A DNA stretch of 64,000 nt from an uncultured Pseudomonadales bacterium (GTDB lineage Bacteria > Pseudomonadota > Gammaproteobacteria > Pseudomonadales > Cellvibrionaceae), in contig CANLDL010000002.1 of NCBI GenBank assembly GCA_947489425.1, positions 558,001 to 622,000 on the forward strand, written 5' to 3'. The notes below the pieces were generated by a model. The model made no database searches and was not told the origin of the DNA. It saw only the letters and a list, made by a program, of their open reading frames with translations. Below are positions 46,981 to 56,442 of this stretch, piece after piece. The position numbers and the translations under genes are program-made. Numbering within the stretch: the first letter of the stretch is position 1; each line of letters starts with the position of its first letter.

Positions 46981-47346
46981 ATGAAAACAACATCGTATAA
47001 ATTGCTGGGCCTGCTATCACTAAGCCTTGGTTTTATTGGAGCCTTTTTGCCCGTAATGCCTACAACCTGTTTTGTGATACTGGCAGCTTGGTGCTTTTCA
47101 AAATCATCACCTAAGTGGCATCAACGCCTACTTAACAACCCACTATTTGGCGAATCTCTAAAACACTGGGAAACCCATCGATGCATTCCACCCAAAGCCC
47201 GCTTTTTTGCTATTAGCTCTATGGTTGTTTTTGGGGGTCTTTCATTACTATTTATAGATGACCTATTACTTCAAGGTTTGCTAGTAGTACTTATTGGCAT
47301 TGGTATTTATAGTGTTCAACACTTCAAACAAGACCAACTAACCTAG
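46981..47346 (+). CDS. ybaN: YbaN/DUF454 inner-membrane protein
   Basis: 121 aa. LGFIGAFLPVMPTTCFVILA followed by AAWCFSKSSPKWHQRLLNNP is the DUF454 signature, and two further hydrophobic segments close it. The function is unknown; the family is widespread in proteobacteria. Confidence 0.92.
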   Translation: MKTTSYKLLGLLSLSLGFIGAFLPVMPTTCFVILAAWCFSKSSPKWHQRLLNNPLFGESLKHWETHRCIPPKARFFAISSMVVFGGLSLLFIDDLLLQGLLVVLIGIGIYSVQHFKQDQLT

Positions 47347-47556
47347 GTCAGACTACCCACGAGAATCTCTGATCAACATCGGATAACTTCTGGCCTACAG
47401 GGCGTAGTCCTTAGCTGCAAAGCACACCTAAACACATTTTAGACTCACGCAGAAACCATTCGAGATTAATCAGAGATTCCTACACCCTTTTATCTTTCAA
47501 CCTCAAAGCTTGAGTTGTGCTATTATTTTGCCTTAAAAGAATACTGGGTTACCGCA

Positions 47557-48117
47557 ATGCCATCTGATACTGTCGAAAGAATTTTAACCTCCGCTGAAAA
47601 GCAAGCCCGTATTGGTGGTTACAATGGTTTTAGCTTTCGTGAAATCGCAAAAGAAATTGGCATTAAGAGTGCCAGCATTCACTACCACTTTCCGACAAAA
47701 GCCGATCTCGCTACCGAGCTTACTAGACGTTATACCAAACATTTTGAGTCACTACTGGGCGAGATAAAAACTAACAATCAAACACTACATAGTAAGCTAC
47801 AAGCCTATGCGAATCTTTTTTACGAGGCTGCAACAACCAAAGGGAATATGTGCCTATGCGGCCTATTTACCGCCGAAATTGATATCTTACCCGACACAGT
47901 AAGCAGCGAGTTAAAAGCGTTTTTTCAATCTCATCAAAAATGGCTAACGGAGCAATTAATAGAGCATAATGCTCCTATACCTGAGGGACAAACACCCCAA
48001 AAAATGGCGCTACAAATAATTGCTAATATGGAAGGCGCAATGCTGTTAACCAAAGCATTTAACTCGCAGAGCTGTTTTAATGATGCTATTGATTTATCGG
48101 CATTTGCATCAATTTAA
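47557..48117 (+). CDS. TetR-family transcriptional regulator
   Basis: 186 aa from ATG 47557 (MPSDTVERILTSAEKQARIG); a TTG at 47515 is open but unlikely. The HTH reads FSFREIAKEIGIKSASIHYH, FPTKADLATELTRRY. The ligand domain contains GNMCLCGLFTAEIDILP, typical of the NemR/AcrR-like subgroup with conserved cysteines. The targets are unknown; it is the last gene before dnaG. Confidence 0.9.
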   Translation: MPSDTVERILTSAEKQARIGGYNGFSFREIAKEIGIKSASIHYHFPTKADLATELTRRYTKHFESLLGEIKTNNQTLHSKLQAYANLFYEAATTKGNMCLCGLFTAEIDILPDTVSSELKAFFQSHQKWLTEQLIEHNAPIPEGQTPQKMALQIIANMEGAMLLTKAFNSQSCFNDAIDLSAFASI

Positions 48118-48158
48118 GTCCAAAAATCCACTAACACTCTCACTATTGTAAGTACATC

Positions 48159-50177
48159 ATGGCCGGCAATATACCTAGAGCATTTATCGATGACTTAATC
48201 GACCGCGTCGATATTGTCGAAGTGATAGACCATCGCGTAAAGCTTAAAAAAAGTGGTAAAAATTACTCAGCCTGCTGCCCTTTTCACGACGAGAAAAGCC
48301 CCTCCTTTACCGTAAGCCCCGACAAACAGTTTTACTATTGCTTTGGCTGCGGGGCTACTGGAAATGCTCTTGGCTTTTTAATGGAATATGAGCGTATTGC
48401 ATTCCCTGATGCGGTTGAGAATCTTGCCAAACTCGCAGGCTTAGAAGTTCCGCGCGAGCAAATAACAGACCCAAAACAGCGTGAGCGCCAACAAGCTCAA
48501 GAGCAAGCACGCAATACGCTATATACATTAATGGAGTCTGCAAGCGACTACTACCAACAACAATTGCGAGAAAGTAACACCCGCGCAAAACCGGTTAGCT
48601 ACTTAAAAAACAGAGGCTTAAGCGGTCAAATAGCCAAAGACTTTGGCATTGGTTACGCCCCTCCTGGTTGGGATAATTTATCCTCAAGCATTGGTAACTC
48701 TAACGATAAGCAAGACCGCTTACTAGAAGCTGGAATGCTAATCCACAACGAAGAAAAGGACCGGCTTTACGACCGTTTTCGCGATCGCATTATGTTCCCT
48801 ATTCGCGATACTCGTGGTCGCGTTATTGGCTTTGGTGGTCGCGTGCTCGGGGACGATAAACCCAAATATTTAAACTCCCCAGAAACCCCTATATTTTCCA
48901 AAGGCAAAGAGCTTTACGGCCTTTACGAGGCAAGGCAAGCGCATAAACAACTGCCGCGCTTATTAGTAGTAGAAGGCTATATGGATGTAGTCGCACTCGC
49001 TCAATTCGATATTCGTTACGGCGTTGCAACATTGGGCACGGCCTGCGGAGAAGATCACCTAGCGCGCGCCTTTCGCTTTACCAATGAAATTGTTTTTTGT
49101 TTCGATGGCGACACCGCTGGCCGCAAAGCCGCGAGGCGGGCACTCGAAAACTCCCTGCCGGCAATGGAAGACGGCAGAAAAGTTAAGTTTTTATATCTAC
49201 CCGAAGGAGAAGACCCGGATACACTCATACGCCAAATAGGGGCCGACAAATTCACCAAACTTATCGAAGGCGCGACACCTCTGGAGAGCTTTTTATTTGA
49301 CGAAATGGGCAGTGAGATCGACACCCAAACAATGGAAGGCCGTGCACACTTGTGCAAACTAACCGCACCCATGCTCGACCAATTACCAAGAGGTATTTAC
49401 CGCGAATTGATGTTTCAGCAACTAGCTAATCGCACCCAACTGAATATCGATACCATCATGACGTTGCTGAGCGAGTTGCCGCCTACACAAAGTCCGGCAC
49501 CTGATGAGCCTAAAACACCATACCATCAAACAGAGAACCTCGAATCTCGGCATTATGATGCAACAGCTTACTCGGCGACTTATTCACCCAAGAGCGCCAA
49601 CAAGCCCCCTATAGATACTGAACAATACGACACCATACCGCCAGAGTATGCATACCAGCCAACAACCCTACCCAGCGACCATAAAACTGCCCTAAAACAG
49701 GCAGTAAGACAACACAATGCCACCACAGATAAAGCCCTAGCTTTACTATTGTTTAAACCCAAGCTTGCCCAACTCGTCGAGAGCACAGAAACGCTGAGCC
49801 ACAGCAATGACCTAACCATCAAACTGTTGGTAGAAGTGATCGAATTTTTACACAAGCAACCCGAGTACAAACAGGGACAGATCGTGGCACACTGGCAAGG
49901 CACCCATGGGCCAGAACAAGGGCAAGTATTACAAGGCTATCTAGAAAAAGGCGAGCTCTATTACCACCTAGAAGACTTAAAACACGAAAAAGAAGAACAT
50001 GCCTTTAACTACGAGCGGGAATTTACAGACACCATTGCCCAATTAACACAGCAACAAATACGTAAAGACTGCCAGAGCATTGTTGAACAACTCAACAATA
50101 AGCCATTCCACACACTGACGGATGCTGAAAAAGAGCTTTATAAAAACGCGACCCAGGCGTTATCTAAACAAAATTAA
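48159..50177 (+). CDS. dnaG: DNA primase
   Basis: 672 aa. The zinc-binding motif CCPFHDEKSPSF...YYCFGCGATGNA is followed by the RNA polymerase domain (FGGRVLGDDKPKYLNSPETP) and TOPRIM residues LLVVEGYMDVVAL and FCFDGDTAGRKAA. A long polar linker (residues about 440-510) leads to the DnaB-binding C-terminal domain. It primes replication forks. Confidence 0.97.
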   Translation: MAGNIPRAFIDDLIDRVDIVEVIDHRVKLKKSGKNYSACCPFHDEKSPSFTVSPDKQFYYCFGCGATGNALGFLMEYERIAFPDAVENLAKLAGLEVPREQITDPKQRERQQAQEQARNTLYTLMESASDYYQQQLRESNTRAKPVSYLKNRGLSGQIAKDFGIGYAPPGWDNLSSSIGNSNDKQDRLLEAGMLIHNEEKDRLYDRFRDRIMFPIRDTRGRVIGFGGRVLGDDKPKYLNSPETPIFSKGKELYGLYEARQAHKQLPRLLVVEGYMDVVALAQFDIRYGVATLGTACGEDHLARAFRFTNEIVFCFDGDTAGRKAARRALENSLPAMEDGRKVKFLYLPEGEDPDTLIRQIGADKFTKLIEGATPLESFLFDEMGSEIDTQTMEGRAHLCKLTAPMLDQLPRGIYRELMFQQLANRTQLNIDTIMTLLSELPPTQSPAPDEPKTPYHQTENLESRHYDATAYSATYSPKSANKPPIDTEQYDTIPPEYAYQPTTLPSDHKTALKQAVRQHNATTDKALALLLFKPKLAQLVESTETLSHSNDLTIKLLVEVIEFLHKQPEYKQGQIVAHWQGTHGPEQGQVLQGYLEKGELYYHLEDLKHEKEEHAFNYEREFTDTIAQLTQQQIRKDCQSIVEQLNNKPFHTLTDAEKELYKNATQALSKQN

Positions 50178-50537
50178 CCACATTATTAGTGACTTAATTT
50201 GTCTTAAAAAGGCTATTCATCAAATACACACAATAATATTAGGTCTACCTCTTGATTTTTCTTGCTTTAACACCATCTTAGGCTGGAATCAATACAATTA
50301 AATCGACTATAATGGTTGGTTTAGCGCAGAATATCTGCACACACTACTGAGCATCGTTAGGTTTGCCTTTGAATCATTAATTCCCCCTGCATTTGAAAAA
50401 TGCCAGAAGCTACAGCTTCAGGGCAAGCGGGTATTGGCCAAAACTCTGATAAAAACACACAACAGAGCACGCCGGACTTAATAGACAACCTACAACTTTA
50501 CCATCGGTAGCGGCCAAACCCTTATCCAGGAGCATAC
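50178..50537. promoter_or_regulatory. dnaG-rpoD intergenic region
   Basis: 360 bases with no gene. A TATAAT at 50308-50313 is a possible -10 box, but no good -35 at 17 bp is seen. AGGAG precedes the rpoD start at 50538. Separate rpoD promoters here are usual in the family. Confidence 0.5.
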
Positions 50538-52373
50538 ATGTCCGGAACACAACAATCGCGAATCAAAGAACTGATTACGCGCGGTAAAGAGCAAGGTTAC
50601 CTCACCTATGCCGAGGTAAACGATCACCTGCCAGACGATATTTCTGATCCAGATCAGATCGAAGAAATTATTCAGATGATTAACGACATGGGTATCCGCG
50701 TCTACGAGAGCGCACCCGATGCCGAAGATGTTTTAATGACCGACGGCGATTCATCTGCCGACGAAATTGCCGCTGCCGAAGCTGCTGCTGCACTTGCTGC
50801 CGTTGAAACAGAAGCTGGCCGTACTACTGACCCTGTGCGTATGTATATGCGTGAAATGGGTACCGTTGAGCTACTTACACGCGAAGGCGAAATTGCCATT
50901 GCCAAACGCATCGAAGAAGGTACGCGCGACCTAATGCATGCATTGGCCTATTGGCCAGGTACCGTCGCTAACCTTCTCGAAGAGTACGAGTTACTTGAGA
51001 AAGAAGAGCGTCGCATCCCCGACATTATCTCTGGTTGGTTGGACCCTACCGAGCACGTACCTGCTGCCGGTCCTGCTGCTCAAGCCGCTAAAGCCGAAGA
51101 GAAAAAAGATGACGATAGTGATGATGACGACGACAGTGACGATGAAGAAGAAGCTAATACAGGCCTAGACCCAGAAGAAGTTAAAGAGCGTTTTGGCGCC
51201 CTTAAAAAACAATGGGTTAAAACCGAAAAATGTATTGCCAAGCATGGTCGCGAAAGCAAACAAGCCGATAAAGAGCTTTCTGCATTAGGTGATAGCTTAA
51301 AATTCTTTAAACTACCGCCACGTCAGTTTGAGCCAATGTATATCGCTGCCCGCAGCGTTTTACGTCGCGTTCGCAAAGAAGAACGCACGATAATGATGTT
51401 ATGTGTGCGCGAAGCTAAAATGCCACGCAAAACCTTTATTAAAGAGTTCCCAGGTAACGAGATCAACCTCGACTGGATCCCTGATGTTGTTAAAAAGAAA
51501 CGCGATTACTCCGATGTATTACGTCACTTCCAAGAAGAGATTGCACGATCACAGCGCAAACTTATGCAAGCTGTCGAAGAAACCGGTCTAGACATTGGTA
51601 CTATCAAAGAAATTAACCGCCGCATGTCCATTGGTGAAGCCCGTGCACGCCGCGCCAAAAAAGAAATGGTCGAAGCCAACCTACGTTTGGTTATTTCAAT
51701 TGCAAAAAAATACACCAATCGTGGCTTACAATTCTTGGATCTTATTCAAGAAGGTAACATTGGCTTGATGAAAGCCGTTGATAAATTCGAATACCGTCGT
51801 GGTTACAAATTCTCGACCTATGCAACATGGTGGATCCGACAGGCGATTACACGCTCCATTGCCGACCAAGCGAGAACCATCCGTATTCCGGTACATATGA
51901 TTGAGACCATCAACAAACTCAACCGTATCTCGCGCCAAATGCTACAAGAAATGGGGCGCGAGCCTTCGCCTGAGGAATTAGGCGAGCGCATGGAAATGCC
52001 AGAAGACAAAGTACGTAAAGTCCTTAAAATTGCCAAAGAGCCTATCTCGATGGAGACACCGATTGGCGACGACGAAGACTCACACCTAGGTGATTTTATC
52101 GAAGACGGCACCATCGTATCGCCCGTAGAAGCTACTACCGATATCGGCCTGATGGAATCTACCCGCGAAGTGCTAGCAGGCCTAACCGCCCGCGAAGCAA
52201 AAGTACTACGTATGCGCTTTGGTATCGACATGAATACCGACCACACCCTTGAGGAAGTCGGCAAACAGTTTGATGTAACACGTGAACGTATTCGTCAGAT
52301 CGAAGCAAAAGCACTGCGTAAACTACGCCACCCAAGCCGCTCCGATCATTTAAGAAGTTTCTTGGACGAATAG
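50538..52373 (+). CDS. rpoD: RNA polymerase primary sigma factor (sigma-70)
   Basis: 611 aa. Region 1.1 is at the N-terminus ([20 protein letters not shown]). An acidic linker follows at about residues 190-212 ([15 protein letters not shown]). Region 2 reads [40 protein letters not shown]; region 3 has [15 protein letters not shown]; region 4 has [20 protein letters not shown]. It recognises housekeeping promoters. Gene context rpsU-dnaG-rpoD is conserved apart from the insertion before dnaG. Confidence 0.98.
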   Translation: MSGTQQSRIKELITRGKEQGYLTYAEVNDHLPDDISDPDQIEEIIQMINDMGIRVYESAPDAEDVLMTDGDSSADEIAAAEAAAALAAVETEAGRTTDPVRMYMREMGTVELLTREGEIAIAKRIEEGTRDLMHALAYWPGTVANLLEEYELLEKEERRIPDIISGWLDPTEHVPAAGPAAQAAKAEEKKDDDSDDDDDSDDEEEANTGLDPEEVKERFGALKKQWVKTEKCIAKHGRESKQADKELSALGDSLKFFKLPPRQFEPMYIAARSVLRRVRKEERTIMMLCVREAKMPRKTFIKEFPGNEINLDWIPDVVKKKRDYSDVLRHFQEEIARSQRKLMQAVEETGLDIGTIKEINRRMSIGEARARRAKKEMVEANLRLVISIAKKYTNRGLQFLDLIQEGNIGLMKAVDKFEYRRGYKFSTYATWWIRQAITRSIADQARTIRIPVHMIETINKLNRISRQMLQEMGREPSPEELGERMEMPEDKVRKVLKIAKEPISMETPIGDDEDSHLGDFIEDGTIVSPVEATTDIGLMESTREVLAGLTAREAKVLRMRFGIDMNTDHTLEEVGKQFDVTRERIRQIEAKALRKLRHPSRSDHLRSFLDE

Positions 52374-52387
52374 ATAAAAATCTGTAT

Positions 52388-52420
52388 CATACGCACCTCT
52401 CGCAAGAGAGGTGTTTGGTT
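52388..52420 (+). terminator. rpoD terminator
   Basis: CACCTCTC / GAGAGGTG (about 52394-52414) forms a stem with a GCAA-like loop, followed by TTTGGTT. The T tract is short, so strength is moderate. Confidence 0.7.
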
Positions 52421-52522
52421 AGAAGCAAAAAATACAGATCGGTACTTGGCAATGCAATATTGCTAAAACCGAAATTTTTGTTGAGAGCAAAGTGCTATCG
52501 ACAAAAAGAAAGTTTTAACGCA

Positions 52523-52770
52523 GAGATTTTTCTTTGTAGGTAGGAGCCGCGGAACATAGCGCGGGAGTGTACATCAAGTACATGACCGAGCGAAGTGAGG
52601 TAGTTATTTGATCCAATCAATAACTACACTTCCACCATCCATGGTGGTCGCAGCGACACCGCCACGAAGAAAAAGAACAATTAGTAAACACAGATTTTTT
52701 GTTTACTAGCAAGGAGCCGCGGAATAAAGCGAAGAAGTGTACATTAAGTACATGACTGAGCGGTATGAGC
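52523..52770. repeat. Two imperfect intergenic repeats with hairpins
   Basis: Copy 1 (about 52523-52600) and copy 2 (about 52691-52769) share AGGAGCCGCGGAA...AGC, GTGTACAT(C/T)AAGTACATGAC and GAGCG. Each has a TGTAC...GTACA stem. Between them lies CCACCATCCATGGTGG followed by TCGCAGCGAC, which resembles the middle part of the tRNA inserts near 60.2 kb (GGGTGGTCGCAGAG). They look REP-like. Confidence 0.6.
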
Positions 52771-52806
52771 ACGCGACACAGCTAGGAGACAAAAAAGCAA
52801 GTTTAA

Positions 52807-52883
52807 GGGCCCGTAGCTCAGTTGGTTAGAGCATCCGACTCATAATCGGCAGGTCCCCCGTTCAAGTCGGGGCGGGCCCACCA
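52807..52883 (+). tRNA. tRNA with CAT anticodon (elongator Met or Ile2)
   Basis: The cloverleaf is complete: acceptor GGGCCCG/CGGGCCC, D arm TAGCTCAGTTGGTTAGAGCA, anticodon loop CTCATAA, T arm CCCCGTTCAAGTCGGGG, discriminator A and an encoded CCA. Whether it is Met or lysidine-modified Ile2 cannot be settled by eye. Confidence 0.95.
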
Positions 52884-52907
52884 TTTAAAACACTCAAAGC
52901 AAAAAAT

Positions 52908-52974
52908 TAGAGCATCCGACTCAACTCTTTAGTCGACAAGCAGATCCCCAATTCAAGTCGGGGCGGGCCCACCA
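52908..52974 (+). repeat. Partial tRNA copy A
   Basis: It repeats the tRNA from AGAGCATCCGACTCA onward, but the anticodon arm is changed (ACTCTTTAGTCGACAAGCAG inserted) before the T arm and the acceptor with CCA. The 5' third of the tRNA is absent, so it cannot fold as a tRNA. Confidence 0.8.
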
Positions 52975-52999
52975 TTTTAAACAACCAAAGTAAAAAAAC

Positions 53000-53064
53000 A
53001 GAGCATCCGACTCAACTCTTTAGTCGACAAGCAGGTCCCCCGTTCAAGTCGGGGCGGGCCCACC
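53000..53064 (+). repeat. Partial tRNA copy B
   Basis: The same truncated form as copy A, with the identical altered anticodon arm, ending GGGCCCACC. The spacing of about 92 bp from copy A makes it a tandem duplication of the altered form. Confidence 0.8.
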
Positions 53065-53155
53065 GTTTTCACTAATCACGCTTGTTTTATAAAAAGCGCG
53101 TGATTAGCTTCCACTTTTAAATGGCCAGAAAAACACCGCGCCTCTATTTACAGTG

Positions 53156-54256
53156 TTATGCATTCAAATAAGTTGGGTAGTCAGTATAACCACGTTCATC
53201 ACCACCAAAAAGTGTGTCTATATCGCTAATATTATTTAACGGAAAGCCATTTTCAAAACGCGATGGCAAATCTGGGTTAGCTAAAAATTTACGTCCATAA
53301 GCAATAAAGTCTACTAATCCATCTGCGATAATTTGTGCGCCCGTTTCGGCTGTATAGTTACCGGCCACAACAATAGCACCACTAAAAATTTTTCGTAAGG
53401 ATTGACGAAACTCTGGGCTTACTGTTGGTGCATCATCCCAATCGGCTTCAGACAAATGAATGTATGCAATACCAATGTCATTCATTATTTTAGCCGCTTC
53501 TAAAATAAGTGGAATAACGTCTGGATCATTCATACCGCGCTGGGTAATAAAGGGGGCGAGCCTAATGCCAACTTTATCAGCACCAATTTCTTCGCTGACC
53601 GCTTTAACTACTTCCATAGGAAAACGCAGACGATTCTCTGTTGAACCTCCATATTCATCTTCACGCTTGTTTGAAGATTGACGCAAGAACTGATCGATCA
53701 AGTAACCATTACCACCGTGAATTTCGATACCATCGAAACCAGCTTCAATCGCATTTCGTGCGGCAATTCGATAATCTTCTATGATATCTTGAATATCTTT
53801 TTTACTAAGCGCACGCGGTGTTGGGCAATCAACCATACGCCCTTCTCCATCATCACCGACCACCCAAACACGAGCATCAGGTGCAAGTGCTGATGGAGCA
53901 ACGGGCACTCCGTCTTTGTGAAAGGATTCGTGTGACATACGACCTACATGCCAAAGCTGAGAGAAAATAGCACCGCCCTTGTCGTGCACAGTTTGAGTTA
54001 CTTTTTTCCAGCCTTCGACTTGCGCATCGCTGTACATACCTGGCGTAAATGAGTAGCCCTTACCTTGTTGAGAAATTTGCGTGGCTTCGGTAACAATAAA
54101 ACCGGCGCTAGCTCGCTGCCCATAGTACTCAGCCATTAAGTCAGTTGGCACATCACCTGAAGCACTTCGAGAGCGCGTCATAGGAGCCATTACAATTCTA
54201 TTTTTGGCGGATATAGAGCCGATATTTTTTGCGGTAAAAAGTGCTGAATTAGTCAT
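53156..54256 (-). CDS. Old Yellow Enzyme family alkene reductase
   Basis: 366 aa from ATG 54256 (MTNSALFTAKNIGSISAKNR); the longer frame to 54301 overlaps the next gene. RIVMAPMTRSRSASGDVPTD, SQLWHVGRMSHES and IHGGNGYLIDQFLRQSSNKR with EYGGSTENRLRF are family marks; the H-x-x-N pair binds the substrate carbonyl. It reduces activated alkenes or nitro compounds with FMN and NADPH. It is in tandem with a VOC gene and opposite a LysR gene. Confidence 0.93.
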   Translation of the reverse strand: MTNSALFTAKNIGSISAKNRIVMAPMTRSRSASGDVPTDLMAEYYGQRASAGFIVTEATQISQQGKGYSFTPGMYSDAQVEGWKKVTQTVHDKGGAIFSQLWHVGRMSHESFHKDGVPVAPSALAPDARVWVVGDDGEGRMVDCPTPRALSKKDIQDIIEDYRIAARNAIEAGFDGIEIHGGNGYLIDQFLRQSSNKREDEYGGSTENRLRFPMEVVKAVSEEIGADKVGIRLAPFITQRGMNDPDVIPLILEAAKIMNDIGIAYIHLSEADWDDAPTVSPEFRQSLRKIFSGAIVVAGNYTAETGAQIIADGLVDFIAYGRKFLANPDLPSRFENGFPLNNISDIDTLFGGDERGYTDYPTYLNA

Positions 54257-54266
54257 GATGATTATC

Positions 54267-54677
54267 CTAAGAAAAATTGAGTGGTGCTTTGTTTTGATCA
54301 AAGAGTATTTCCAGTTTCAGTCCATTGGGGCCATCAACAAAAACCTGATGCTCCTGAGATAGAGGAACAGTTCTTTCGATGTAGTCGATGCTGTTTAGCG
54401 ATAGGCGTTCAATTAAACTTTTGTAGTCATCGCCTTCAAAAGCAACGTGGTCAACGGCACCGCCGGCAGCAACTGGTCTTGAACCAAGGTAATCCGCCTG
54501 CGACGAATTCGCATAAGCTTCAACGATATGAATAACAGGCTTACTTTCGTTATACATCCATGCGCCAGGGAACGGAAATGGAGGCCTGCTACCTACCTTT
54601 AAGTCCGTTACATCTTCGATAAATCTGGTCATGCTCGATAAGTCACTTGTTTGAATAAGTACGTGGTTAATATTCAT
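54267..54677 (-). CDS. VOC-family (glyoxalase-like) protein
   Basis: 136 aa. INHVLIQTSDLSSMTRFIED opens a betaalphabetabetabeta unit, HIVEAYANSSQADYLG and GAVDHVAFEGDDYKSLIERL make the second, and GPNGLKLEILFDQN closes. Metal ligands are plausible at H5, H and E. It lies 10 bp before the OYE start, so the two are probably co-transcribed for detoxification of reactive carbonyls (inference). Confidence 0.88.
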   Translation of the reverse strand: MNINHVLIQTSDLSSMTRFIEDVTDLKVGSRPPFPFPGAWMYNESKPVIHIVEAYANSSQADYLGSRPVAAGGAVDHVAFEGDDYKSLIERLSLNSIDYIERTVPLSQEHQVFVDGPNGLKLEILFDQNKAPLNFS

Positions 54678-54792
54678 GGTCGTTCTCGCTTTAATTACCT
54701 AGGCATCTGATTTGATACAGACACAATACGCCGAATATTAAATTTAACAATTAGGCTTTTATTGAATTCATTATTTAGCTATATTAAACAAT

Positions 54793-55707
54793 ATGGATAA
54801 ATTCGGTGATATTGATCTTTTTGTAAAGGTCGTAAAAAACAAAGGTTTCGCTGCTGCCGCTCGAGTAGCAGGAATGTCGCCAGCAAGCGTGACAATAAAA
54901 ATAAATCGTCTCGAAGAGCACTATGGCGTTCGATTGTTAAATCGTACAACGCGTCGAATTGCTCTCACAGAAGAAGGGAAAAAATTCTATGAGCGTTGCC
55001 TACATATCTTGAGCGAGGTTGAAGAAGCCGAGGAGCAGTTAGTATCAGGTAAAGAATCACTTTGTGGTTCGTTGAAAATTTCAGCGCCTGTGGATCTCGG
55101 GCAACAATACATTGCTCCGCTATTAGCAAAATTTTCGGAAGAAAACCCAGGCTTATCTGTCCAGCTCAACTTGACGGATGGCGTCGCCAACTTGATCGAA
55201 GACGGATTTGATATAGGAATACGTTTTGGGGTACTCAAAGATAACCGTATTGTCGCCCGTAAATTATCGAGCAATAGACGCATTCTATGCGCTTCACCGA
55301 AGTACCTAGAAAAGTACGGAACACCCAAGACTCCAAGAGACCTTAGCGAACATCGTTGCTTAACAATGGTACGAAAGGGCGAGGGGTTAACTCAATGGCA
55401 CTTTAAATCATCAGATGAAGAAACCAGCATCTCAATTAGCCCAGCGCTGGCATCTAATAATGGTGCACAGTTACGGCTATGGGCATTATCGGGCTTCGGG
55501 ATCATTCTCAAGTCTTATTGGGATATAAAAGAGGATATCCTCTCTAAAAAATTAGTGCCTCTACTTGAAAATTACGTTCAAGACTTTGAACTAACAGGTA
55601 TTGATAGCAACGCAGATCTCAATGTCGTCTACCCTAATCGAGAGTATCTTCCTGCGCGAGCAAGGGCGTTTATCGATATTTTAGTTGAGCAATTTGGACA
55701 TCATTAA
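54793..55707 (+). CDS. LysR-family transcriptional regulator
   Basis: 304 aa. HTH VVKNKGFAAAARVAGMSPAS, VTIKINRLEEHYGVRLLNRT, followed by a periplasmic-binding-like effector domain (LKISAPVDLGQQYIAPLLAK). It is divergent from the VOC-OYE pair with about 115 bp between, the standard arrangement for a LysR regulator and its target. Confidence 0.93.
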   Translation: MDKFGDIDLFVKVVKNKGFAAAARVAGMSPASVTIKINRLEEHYGVRLLNRTTRRIALTEEGKKFYERCLHILSEVEEAEEQLVSGKESLCGSLKISAPVDLGQQYIAPLLAKFSEENPGLSVQLNLTDGVANLIEDGFDIGIRFGVLKDNRIVARKLSSNRRILCASPKYLEKYGTPKTPRDLSEHRCLTMVRKGEGLTQWHFKSSDEETSISISPALASNNGAQLRLWALSGFGIILKSYWDIKEDILSKKLVPLLENYVQDFELTGIDSNADLNVVYPNREYLPARARAFIDILVEQFGHH

Positions 55708-55873
55708 ACTTATCTTCTCCAGCAAGAAAAATTCAATAGCTAATATTTTCAAAAAAGATAAGAGTTATGATTCTATTAAAAGAATAGTCGAAATTTACGA
55801 AGGGAAATTTGGCGATGAGTATAAAGATATGAAGGAAGCTAAAAAATGGGGGCAGTGGCAGAATCTTTTTTAA
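55685..55873 (+). CDS. Small hypothetical protein, uncertain
   Basis: 62 codons from a TTG inside the end of the LysR gene. It reads SNLDIIKLIFSSKKNSIANI, SYDSIKRIVEIYEGKFGDEY and ends KKWGQWQNLF. It is lysine-rich, with no clear ribosome site. It may be the tail of a gene truncated by the junction with LysR. Confidence 0.35.
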   Translation: MSNLDIIKLIFSSKKNSIANIFKKDKSYDSIKRIVEIYEGKFGDEYKDMKEAKKWGQWQNLF

Positions 55874-56004
55874 AACTACCGTACAGAGATTATCCAGATT
55901 GGTTTTATGCGTAATTCACTCATAACAAAAAGCTCTTGTGGAAAACCTACGCGTTGCTTCGGTTTCCGCAAAGCGTAGTGCTAGCTACCCTTAGAGATTA
56001 AATT

Positions 56005-56370
56005 ATGGAAGAAAAAGTATATGATGAAGAAAAGGAGCTGGATCGATACGTTCTAGAGTATTATCCCAACCTTATGACTCCTCTCGAATCCCTAGGGCAA
56101 AAAGCTGTATTTGCTGAGAAAAAAGCGCAATCTAGCAATTCTCCAAATATGGCAAAAAAATTATGCGAAAAATGGGGAAGTCAAAATAACCCAGATGTTG
56201 TTGCCGCTCTTTCCTGTGGTTCTGATGTGTTCCTTAGTAAAGTTAGAAATCGAATACTCAAAGAAAATGAAAAAGAAGTATTCTTAAATCGTTGCCATAA
56301 GTGTAATAAGCTAGTAAAAACACCTATGGCCAAAATGTGTTTGTGGGGTGGTTACTCTTGGAAAATTTAG
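56005..56370 (+). CDS. Hypothetical protein with half-lost zinc ribbon
   Basis: 121 aa from ATG 56005. The N-terminal helical part (EEKELDRYVLEYYPNLMTPL) is followed by RCHKCNKLVKTPMAKMCLWG. The first CxxC is intact, the second is reduced to a single Cys (C-L-W-G). Relatives I remember end CPKCGKLARTPKAKQCRFCG. The function is unknown. Confidence 0.6.
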   Translation: MEEKVYDEEKELDRYVLEYYPNLMTPLESLGQKAVFAEKKAQSSNSPNMAKKLCEKWGSQNNPDVVAALSCGSDVFLSKVRNRILKENEKEVFLNRCHKCNKLVKTPMAKMCLWGGYSWKI

Positions 56371-56442
56371 CAGTTAACAAAGTGGTCAATCGGTAGCCCC
56401 CCGTTTAAATCGAAGCGGCTACACAATTGCCACTAATTCCTC

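Noticed and set aside
50702..50911. Minus-strand frame inside rpoD
   Set aside because: It is an antisense shadow of the alanine- and glutamate-rich part of sigma-70, with no initiation signals.
52900..53064. CRISPR array
   Set aside because: Only two repeats, derived from the neighbouring tRNA, with no spacers and no cas genes.
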